From UCB3 sp964415605 (GTDB lineage Bacteria; Chloroflexota; Anaerolineae; Epilineales; Epilineaceae): a stretch of DNA of 18,692 nucleotides. The notes below the pieces were generated by a model, which made no database searches, was not told the origin of the DNA, and was given only the letters and a program-made list of their open reading frames with translations. Position numbers and translations under genes: made by a program. Shown piece by piece: positions 1 to 18,692 of this stretch (positions within the stretch are counted from its first letter, which is position 1; every line of letters starts with the position of its first letter). Location: positions 1 to 18,692 of the forward strand of contig CAYQBA010000094.1 in assembly GCA_964415605.1 (NCBI GenBank), read 5' to 3'.

Positions 1-2
1 GG

Positions 3-59
3 GAGGACTTGGCGGCGATCTATCGGGAGATCGCGGGGCGGTTGCAGGCGTGTGAGTAG
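3..59 (+). CDS. C-terminal tail of an upstream protein (partial)
   Basis: The window opens inside a reading frame that ends at a TAG at 57-59; the start lies outside. The visible 18 residues read EDLAAIYREIAGRLQACE, a charged, amphipathic helix-like tail. Helical ends of this kind occur in several families, including some von Willebrand factor A domain proteins, but the piece is too short to assign and I propose no function. Codon use is GC-rich like the rest. It is on the same strand as the PKS genes but separated from them by a 245-base gap, so it is probably not part of the PKS operon. Other frames are also open here, so the call is tentative. Confidence 0.4.
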   Translation, partial: EDLAAIYREIAGRLQACE

Positions 60-78
60 GGGGGGCGCCGCCGCGCCG

Positions 79-110
79 CGACCCGCCACGCGCCTGATCG
101 CAGCGGGTTG
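79..110. terminator. Possible hairpin after the upstream gene
   Basis: CGACCCGC at 79-86 can pair with GCGGGTTG at 103-110, giving 8 pairs including one G-T wobble around a 16-base loop. It lies 20 bases after the TAG of the upstream frame, where a terminator would be expected. No T-run follows, so it is not a classical intrinsic terminator, and chance pairing in GC-rich DNA is possible. Confidence 0.22.
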
Positions 111-130
111 AACACAGACCTTCCGACGAT

Positions 131-157
131 GGCCCCGGGGCGTACCCATTTGGGGCC
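131..157. repeat. Short inverted repeat GGCCCC / GGGGCC
   Basis: GGCCCC at 131-136 and GGGGCC at 152-157 are exact reverse complements separated by 15 bases. This could be a weak hairpin or part of a regulatory site. No T-run follows. A six-base match in DNA this GC-rich has little weight alone. Confidence 0.2.
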
Positions 158-184
158 GCGCAGCGTCGTAAAGTCCAGTCATTC

Positions 185-198
185 GGGCACGCGTGCCC
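185..198. promoter_or_regulatory. Perfect 14-bp palindrome, candidate operator
   Basis: GGGCACGCGTGCCC at 185-198 equals its own reverse complement over all 14 bases, with no central gap. It lies 107 bases before the proposed PKS1 start, inside the only non-coding gap, where a dimeric regulator could bind. The spacing fits an operator near an unmapped promoter. I do not recognise it as the site of a specific regulator family. Confidence 0.35.
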
Positions 199-295
199 AG
201 GCCCTTCCAAGCGACGTCATATCTCATTGGGCCGGGCAGGCGTTGCCGTTCTTGGCCGGGCGGTGAAGCATCGAGCTCGTTTGCGTGTATTGGAT

Positions 296-307
296 GGAGC
301 TATTGTG
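296..307 (+). promoter_or_regulatory. Ribosome binding site and GTG start of PKS1
   Basis: GGAG at 296-299 is followed by five bases and a GTG at 305. The same frame stays open upstream to a TTG at 227, but I see no comparable purine-rich site there and the extra 26 residues (arginine-rich, no helix pattern) match nothing usual before a ketosynthase. The GTG leaves 21 residues before the KS domain. Confidence 0.65.
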
Positions 308-3300
308 ACGGTGTTTGGATATTCGAACGCCGACGCCCAGATCGGCGGCGGTGCCGGCGCGCTGCGCGAGCCGATCGCGATCATCGGGATCGGCTGCCGA
401 TTTCCGGGAGGCGCGGACGGTCCGAACGCATTCTGGCGGCGATTGGTCGATGGCTTCGATGCCGTCGGCGAGGTGCCGAGCGAGCGCCTCGACGGGATGC
501 GCTCTGGCACCCGCACGACGCCGGATCCCGCGCGGGCGCCCCGCGGCGGCTGCCTGACCGAAATCGACCGCTTCGACGCGGCATTCTTCGGAATGGCGCC
601 GCACGAAGCCGCGCGGCTCGATCCGCAGCAACGCTTGCTGCTCGAGGTCGCCTGGGAGGCCCTCGAGGACGCCGGGCTGCCCGTCGATCGCCTGGCGGGC
701 AGTCGGACCGGGGTGTTCGTCGGCCTGTGGCTCGGCGACTTCGAGGCCCACGTCTTCGACGATCCGCGGCAGGTCGACCTCCACATGACGACCGGCAGCG
801 GGCGCTACGCGGCCGCCGGCCGGCTCTCGTACGCCTTCGATCTCGCGGGACCGAGCCTCGTCGTCGACACCGCCTGCTCGTCCTCGCTGGTGGCAGTCCA
901 CCTGGCATGCCGCAGCCTCTGGTCCGGCGAGTCGTCGCTGGCCCTGGCCGGCGGCGCCAACGTCATCCTGCAGCCCCACATCACGCTGGCGTATGACCGC
1001 GCCGGGATGCTGGCCGCCGACGGCCGGTGCAAGTTCGGCGACGCCCGCGCCGACGGGTACGTCCGCAGCGAGGGTGCCGGCATCGTGGTGCTCAAGCCGC
1101 TCGGCGCGGCGCTGGCTGACGGCGACCCGATCCACGCGCTCATCCTCGGCGGCGCGGTGAACAACGACGGCCGCGGCAGCGGCCATCTCGTGACGCCGGC
1201 GGTCTCCGGACAGGCGGCGCTGTTGCGTCTGGCGTACGCCGACGCCGGTGTGCCGCCGGCGGCGGTGCGATTCGTCGAGGCGCACGGCACGGGCACGGCC
1301 GTGGGCGACCCGGCCGAGCTCGCGGCGCTCGGCGCGGTTCTGGCCGAGGACCGTGCCGCCGACGACCCGTGCGCCGTCGGCTCGCTGAAGAGCAACATCG
1401 GCCATACCGAAGGCGCGGCCGGCGTCGCCGGGCTGATCAAGGCCGCCCTGGCCTTGCGCCACAGGGTCATCCCCCCCAGCCTGCACCTGCGGACGCCGAA
1501 CCCGGCCGTCGCCTGGGCGGACTTGAAGCTGCGGGTTCCGACGTCGGCCGCCCCGATGCCGCCGGCGGGCCGGCTGGTGGCCGGGGTCAGTGCCTTCGGC
1601 ATCACCGGGACGAACGCCCACCTCGTCCTGGCCTCGCCTCCCGAGACGGCCCAACCGCACGCGGGCGGGACGGCCGGAGAGGGCTTGGTTCGACTCGTGC
1701 CGCTCTCCGCCCGCTCGCCGGACGCCCTGCGCCAGCGGGCGCTCGATCTGGCGCGCCTGCTCCAGCCATCGAGCCATGCGGGCGCGGGCATCGACGGTGC
1801 GACGGGCGATCTCGAGGCGCTGCGCGCCGAGCCGCCCACCCTGGCCGATGTCGCGTTCACGGCGGCGACGTGCCGGACGCACCACGACCATCGCCTCGCC
1901 TTCGTCGCCGCCGACGCCGCCGACCTGGCGGCGCAGCTCGCGGCGGTCGGTGACGCCCCGCCAGCGGCGATGGGCGCGGCGACCGCCGCGATGCCCTTCG
2001 CGCTCGATCCATACGCCGAGCGGCCGAAGACGGTGTTCGTGTTTCCCGGGCAGGGCGGGCAGTGGCTGGGGATGGGGCGCGGCCTGATGCACCGCTCGCC
2101 GGTGTTCCGGGAGGCCATCGCGCGCTGCGACGCGGCGCTGCGCCCGTGGGCGGCGTGGAGCCTTGCCGAGCAGCTCGGGCTGGCCGCGGACGCGCCCGGC
2201 TGTCTCATCGACCGGATCGAGGTCATCCAGCCGGCCCTGGTGGCCATCGGCATCGGCCTGGCCGACGTGCTGCGGGACTGGGGCATCGTGCCCGACGCCG
2301 TCATCGGCCACAGCCTCGGCGAGGTGGCGGCGGCCCACGTGGCCGGCGCGCTCGACCTCGACGACGCCATGCGGGTGATCGCCGTCCGCAGCCGGCTGAT
2401 GCAGCGCCTGAGCGGCCAGGGCGCCATGGCCATGCTCGAGCTTGGCGCCGAGGCGGCCGAGGCCGCGCTGGGCGACCTGGCCGGCCGGGTGGGCGTGGCG
2501 GTGATCAACGGCCCCGCCGCCACCGTGGTCTCCGGCGATCCGGAGGCGATCGATGCGCTGCTGGCCGCTCTGAGCGCGCGCGGCGTGTTCGGCCGCCGCG
2601 TCCAGGTCGACGTCGCGTCGCACGGGCCGCAGATGGCGCCGCTGCTGCCGGAGCTGCGCGCGGCGCTGGCAGGCCTGCGCCCCCGCCGCGGCGCGATCCC
2701 GATGTACTCCACGTCGCGGGCCGAGGTCGTGGACGGCGCGGGCTGCGACGCGGACTATTGGACGAGCAACCTCGGCCGGCCGGTCCGCTTCGGCCCCATG
2801 GTCCGCCGGCTGCTCGACGACGGCTACACGGCCTTCGTCGAGCTGGGGCCGCACGCTGTCCTCGCGCCGTCGATCCGCGAGGCCAGCGCCGCCACCGGCG
2901 ACGGATCGGGCTTCGCGCTGGCGGCCATGCGGCGGGGCGAGGACGACGCCACGGCGCTCTTCGAGGTGCTCGGCGAGCTGTACGTCCGGGGATGGTCGGT
3001 CGATTGGGGGCAGGTGTACCCCTCCGGGCGGCGGGTCAGCCTGCCGGCCTACCCCTGGCAGCGGGAGCGGCACTGGTACCAGCCGGCGCCGACAAGCGCG
3101 CGGTCCCGGGCGACCGCGCCCGGGCGGTCGTCGACCGGCAATCCCCTCCTGGGGCTGCGGCTGCCGAACGCCCTTCCGACGTTCGAGACCGTGATCCGGC
3201 CGGACGATCTGGCGTTCGCGGCCGATCATCGCCTGTTCGGCCGCTGCGTGGCCCCGGTGGCGGTCTACGTCGAGCTGGCGGTGGCCGCGGCCCACGCCGG

Positions 3301-6228
3301 GTTGGGGGCCGACGCGGCCGCCGTGTCGGGACTGGCGCTGCTGGCGCCCTTGGTGGTGCCGGACGACGGAGCGGTGACCGTTCAAACGACGCTCGTGCCC
3401 GACGGCGCGGGCGGCGGTACTGTCCGGATTCACGGCTCCGCCGGAGATCCGTCGATGGCCGACGCCGGCGGCGCCTGGACGCTCCACGCCACGGGCACGC
3501 TGCGCCCGGTCGATGCCGCGGCGCCCACGCGGCCGGCGTTCGAGCCCGCCGAAGTCCAGGCCCGCTGTGTCGCAGCCCCCGTGGAGGCGGGTCCGATGCC
3601 GCCCGGCGGGCGCGACCCGAACGATCCGGGAACGGGGGACGTGCTGCGGCGGCTGTGGCGCCGCGACGGCGAGGCGCTGGGCTGGATCGAGATCCCGGCC
3701 GCGCTGCGCGCTGACATCTCCCGCCATCGCCTCCATCCGGCCATCCTGGATGCCGCGCTGCGGCCGGCGCGGGCCGCCCTGCCCGGCGACACGATCCATG
3801 TCGTGGCCGGGATCGAGCATGTCCGACCCGCCGGCCCCCTGCCGGACGCGTTCTGGAGCCACGTCGAAGTACGGTCGGGCGGCGACGCGGCGCCGGGAGG
3901 GGGCAGGGCAGGCAGGGGCAGGGCGGCCATCGCGGACGTCCGCTGGTACGATGCGGTCGGCCAGTGCGTGATGGCGATGGACGGACTGCGCCTCCATGCG
4001 CTCGATGCCGAGGCGGCCGGCGAGGAGGACGTCGAGGTCGCGGCCCGCGCATGGCGGAATGAGGACGCGGCCCGCACATGGCTATATCAAGTTGTCTGGG
4101 ATCCGTCGCCCGTGCCAGCCCCGGTGCGCGATGCCGGCGCGGCCGTGACGGCGGCGGACCACGGCGCGCGTCGCGACAGGGCGGCGGCGGCGAAAGGGAG
4201 CTGGCTGGTCTTCGCCGACCGGGCCGGGCTGGGAGCGGCGGTCGCGGGACGCCTGCGGGATCTCGGCCACGGCGCCGTGCTCGTCCACCCGGGCCAGCGA
4301 TACGCCATCCGGGACGACGGCCAAGCCGCAACGGTCCGCCGCGGGGTGGCGGATGACCTGCGCCAGCTCATGGCGGCCGCCGCCCCGGACGGCCGCCCGC
4401 CGCGGGGCGTGGTGTTCGCGTGGGGGTTGGATGCGGCGCTTCCCGCGGACGCGGCGCCGGCGCGCCTGATCGCGGACCTGGCAGCGTCGCTGGGCGATCT
4501 GGCCGGCGTCGCCCGCATGCTGGCCCCCGTCGCGGGCCCGGAGGGTCCGCGGCTGTGGGTGGTCACGCAGAATGCGCAGGCGACGGCCGAAGCCGTAGCA
4601 TCCAGGACCGGGTCCGGACCCGCGCTCGCCCAGGCGCCGCTGTGGGGGCTGGGCCGGGTCGTCGCGATCGAGCACCCCGAGCTGTGGGGCGGCCTGATCG
4701 ATCTGGCCGATGGCGATGCTGCCGCGCAGGCCGATCGCGTGCTGGCCGAGGCGCTTGGCACCGGCGCCGGCGCCGAAGACCAGGCTGTCTGGCGCGATGG
4801 CCAACGCCGCGTGCCGCGGCTCGTGCGGAGCGCTCCGTCGCCTGGCCCCTCCCCGGCCTGGCGAACCGACGGCGCCCATCTCGTCTCCGGCGGTCTGGGA
4901 CGCGTCGGGCTGGCCGTCGCGCGCTGGCTGGCCCGCGCGGGCGTGCGGCACCTCGTGCTCACAGGCCGCACCGGCCTGCCCGACCGCGCGGCGTGGGCCG
5001 CCCTGGACGCCGACTCCACCGCGGCGCGCCGCGTGGCGCGCGTCCGCGACATCGAGGCACTGGGCGCCGAGGTCACGGTGATCGCCTCCGACATCGGCGA
5101 CGCCGATCAGGTCGACGCCCTGGCGGCGCGGTTCGGGTCCGCGCTGCCGCCGCTTCGCGGCGTGTGGCACGCCGCCGCCGACCTCGGCGGCGCCGCGGTG
5201 GCGGCGCTCACCCCGGAGGCCCTGACCGAGATGCTCCAGGCCAAGGTCGCCGGCGCCTGGGCGCTGCACCGGTCCACCGCGGCGGCCGACCTCGACGCCT
5301 TCGTCCTGTTCTCGTCCACCTCCGCGCTGTGGGGCGCGCGCGACCTGGCGGCCTATGCCGCCGCCAACGGCTTCCTCGACGCGCTGGCCCACTACCGCCG
5401 GGCGCACGGCATGCCGGCCCTGAGCATCGACTGGGGCATCTGGGCGGAGCAGGAAGGGTCGGCGCGCGCGATCGTCGCGGACGGCACGCGCGTCGGGCTC
5501 TGTCCGATGCCCGAGGAGCCGGCGCTGGACCTGATGGGCCGCCTGGTGGCGCAAGACGCGGTCCAGGCCACGGTCGCCGCGATCGACTGGCCCACCTTCA
5601 AGGCGGCCTACACCGCCCGGCGCCCGCGCCCGTTCCTGGACCGCGTGGACGCACCGGACGGGCGGACCGACGGCGCGCCGGACGGGCGGACCGACCACGC
5701 TCCCGCCACGGCGGTCCCCTCCGCGCCGCCGGCATTCCGGTCCCTCTGGCTGAATGCCGCGCCGGCGGAGCGTCACGAGGCGGCCATCACCTTCGTCCGC
5801 GCCGCCGTCGCCGGTGTGCTTGGGCAAGCCACGCCCGAGCGGCTCGACGTCCGCCGCGGCCTGTTCGACCTTGGCCTGGACTCGCTCCTCGCCATGCAGC
5901 TCCGGCGGCGCCTGGAGGCCGCCCTCGATCGCCCGCTGTCGCCCACGGTCATCTTCAGCCATCCCAGCATCCGCGCGCTGGCCGGATTCGTCGCCGCGCT
6001 CATGGTCGAAGAGGACGCCAGCGCGATGCCCAGCACCGCGCTGCCCGCCGATGCGCCGATGGCCGAGGCGGACAGCGCCGCGATGCCCGCCGATGCGCTG
6101 CCCGCGGCCCCGCCGGCGCCGGATGCGGCCGGCGATCGCGCGAACGACGGCGCCGCGGCGGGCCTGTTGCGCCGGTTCGAGGCCACGATGGCCGCGGTCG
6201 ACGACCTGGTCGGCGGGAGCAGACGACC

Positions 6229-6232
<4 letters not shown>
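305..6232 (+). CDS. Type I modular polyketide synthase PKS1: KS-AT-DH(degenerate)-KR-ACP
   Basis: A 1975-residue single-module PKS. Domains by residue: KS 22-445 (Cys191, His327, His367), AT about 575-870 (Ser670 in GHSLGE, VASH ending at His773), DH about 947-1235, KR with its structural half about 1258-1780 (Lys1647, Ser1671, Tyr1684, Asn1688), ACP about 1827-1900 (carrier Ser1860 in GLDSL). It adds one extender unit to an acyl chain and reduces the beta-keto group. The DH keeps its catalytic His975 and Asp1149 but lacks the [YF]GPxF motif, so the hydroxyl probably stays. There is no ER, MT or loading module, and no coiled coil before the KS. The AT motifs resemble methylmalonyl-specific enzymes, with moderate confidence. 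The Ala/Pro-rich C-terminus ends in a short helix that probably docks to PKS2. The stop overlaps the PKS2 start. The PKS class is secure; the product is unknown. Confidence 0.95.
368..1640 (+). other. PKS1 ketosynthase domain (KS1)
   Basis: Begins at EPIAIIGIG and ends near SAFGITGTNAHLVL. The catalytic triad is complete: Cys191 in VDTACSSSL (codon 875-877), His327 in EAHGTGT (1283-1285) and His367 in NIGHTEGAAG (1403-1405), with the usual spacings of 136 and 40 residues. A cysteine at the active site rules out a KSQ-type decarboxylating loading domain. It should therefore accept an acyl chain from another protein and condense it. Confidence 0.95.
2029..2925 (+). other. PKS1 acyltransferase domain (AT1), methylmalonyl-like
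   Basis: Begins at VFVFPGQGGQ. The nucleophile is Ser670 in GHSLGE (codon 2312-2314) and the partner is His773 (2621-2623). The specificity loop reads VASH rather than the HAFH of malonyl-type domains, and IEVIQP before the active site resembles the VDVVQ-like signature of methylmalonyl domains. VASH-containing domains do not all use methylmalonyl-CoA, so substrate choice is a moderate-confidence inference. The post-AT linker ends at YPWQRERHW near 3075. Confidence 0.85.
3142..4010 (+). other. PKS1 dehydratase domain (DH1), probably inactive
   Basis: The first half keeps the HxxxGxxxxP motif (HRLFGRCVAP, His975, codon 3227-3229) and the second half keeps the catalytic Asp1149 in HPAILDAAL (3749-3751). 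Two conserved features are missing. The [YF]GPxF motif is replaced by an unrelated DPGTGDV stretch of the same length before LRRLWR, and the Gln four residues after the Asp is Arg1153. The surrounding sequence aligns with DH2 without a gap, so this is substitution rather than deletion. Confidence 0.75.
4075..5640 (+). other. PKS1 ketoreductase (KR1), A-type, with its structural half-domain
   Basis: The structural half begins near LYQVVWDP. The catalytic half holds the NADPH loop GGLGRVG, Lys1647, Ser1671, Tyr1684 and Asn1688, so the domain should be active. The LDD motif of B-type enzymes is replaced by Leu1627-Gly-Gly, and Trp1676 sits eight residues before the Tyr, the A-type signature. There is no His three residues before the Tyr, which points to the A1 subtype. 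By the published rules this predicts an L-configured beta-hydroxyl. Confidence 0.88.
5651..5698 (+). repeat. Coding tandem repeat, 24 bp x 2, KR-ACP linker of PKS1
   Basis: Two adjacent 24-base units, 5651-5674 and 5675-5698, encode APDGRTDG and APDGRTDH. They lie in the linker between KR1 and ACP1 and keep the frame. The shared core ccggacgggcggaccgac is identical in both copies, suggesting recent duplication. Confidence 0.85.
5783..6005 (+). other. PKS1 acyl carrier protein domain (ACP1)
   Basis: A helical carrier domain with the phosphopantetheine attachment Ser1860 in DLGLDSLLAMQ (codon 5882-5884), followed by the usual helix and the PTVIFSHPSIRAL segment. After it comes an Ala/Pro/Met-rich tail with imperfect internal repetition (about 6010-6120) and a final helix, RRFEATMAAVDDLV, a likely C-terminal docking element. 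Confidence 0.92.
6215..6232 (+). promoter_or_regulatory. ATGA overlap and ribosome binding site of PKS2
   Basis: GGGAG at 6215-6219 lies nine bases before the ATG at 6229-6231, which overlaps the PKS1 TGA at 6230-6232. This is the classic arrangement for coupled translation and fixes the PKS2 start. The PKS2 frame stays open far upstream, but only as a shadow of PKS1. Confidence 0.88.

Positions 6233-18692
<12,460 letters not shown>

Larger units (their letters stand above)
60..304. other. Intergenic region upstream of the PKS operon
   Basis: This is the only non-coding stretch in the window. It is less GC-rich than the genes in places, for example 216-229 and 278-304. It holds two inverted repeats (79-110 and 131-157), a perfect palindrome (185-198) and the PKS1 ribosome binding site. 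I see no convincing -35/-10 pair, although the operon promoter is most likely here. No small gene with a credible start and ribosome binding site stands out. Confidence 0.6.

Noticed and set aside
108..136. TTGAAC at 108-113 as a -35 element
   Set aside because: No -10-like hexamer follows at 16-18 bases; the corresponding position is GGCCCC.
227..304. Upstream TTG start for PKS1
   Set aside because: No ribosome binding site comparable to GGAG at 296-299, and the extra residues resemble no known KS leader.
3540..3765. Frameshift pair as the cause of the missing motif in DH1
   Set aside because: I read the other two frames across this stretch and neither restores a YGPxF-like sequence; flanking residues align to DH2 without a gap.
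224..3997. Very long open frame on the minus strand opposite PKS1
   Set aside because: It is a by-product of GC-rich codon use on the + strand: the translation is Arg/Gly/Ala/His-rich with no recognisable domain, while the + strand frame carries complete KS and AT motifs.
4420..6228. N-terminal extension of PKS2 by about 600 residues in the same frame
   Set aside because: This stretch is Arg/Gly-rich shadow translation of PKS1. The ATG at 6229 has a ribosome binding site, an ATGA overlap and leads directly into a docking coil and KS.

Overview
The window is the left part of a cis-AT modular type I polyketide synthase (PKS) operon on the + strand. The DNA is very GC-rich, with third codon positions almost all G or C, and long open frames on every strand. 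The organism cannot be named from this. The short coiled coils directly before the second and third ketosynthases, and the C-methyltransferases placed inside modules, look more like myxobacterial, cyanobacterial or Chloroflexota-type PKSs than classical actinomycete ones (inference).

Layout: (i) 1-59, the last codons of an upstream gene on the same strand. (ii) 60-304, a non-coding gap with two possible hairpins and a perfect 14-bp palindrome, ending in a ribosome binding site. (iii) 305-6232, PKS1: KS-AT-DH(degenerate)-KR-ACP. (iv) 6229-14562, PKS2: KS-AT-DH-cMT-ER-KR-ACP, a full reducing set plus C-methyltransferase in one polypeptide. (v) 14552 to the window end, PKS3: KS-AT-cMT, cut by the window edge and open in frame throughout. 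The three genes overlap by 4 and 11 bases, so they are almost certainly one transcript with coupled translation. There is no sizeable gene-free stretch after 304.

How they should work together (inference): PKS1 takes an acyl group from a supplier outside the window, extends it with a probably branched (methylmalonyl-like) unit and leaves a beta-hydroxyl, because its KR looks intact and A-type while its DH has lost conserved motifs. The chain passes to PKS2, which uses a malonyl-type AT, methylates the alpha carbon and fully reduces the beta carbon. PKS3 then adds another malonyl-type unit and methylates it, with no dehydratase between its AT and methyltransferase. Its reductive domains, carrier domain and any release domain lie beyond the window. 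The C-terminal tail and N-terminal coil at each gene junction are consistent with the order PKS1-PKS2-PKS3.

The most unusual feature is a set of in-frame tandem repeats (24-27 bp units, also 12 and 20 bp) in linkers and loops of all three proteins. Other points for a second look are the altered PKS1 dehydratase, a Tyr-to-His change at the PKS2 ketoreductase active site, two adjacent C-methylating modules, and the lack of any loading module or docking coil on PKS1. I found no RNA genes, CRISPR arrays, insertion sequences or transposases.
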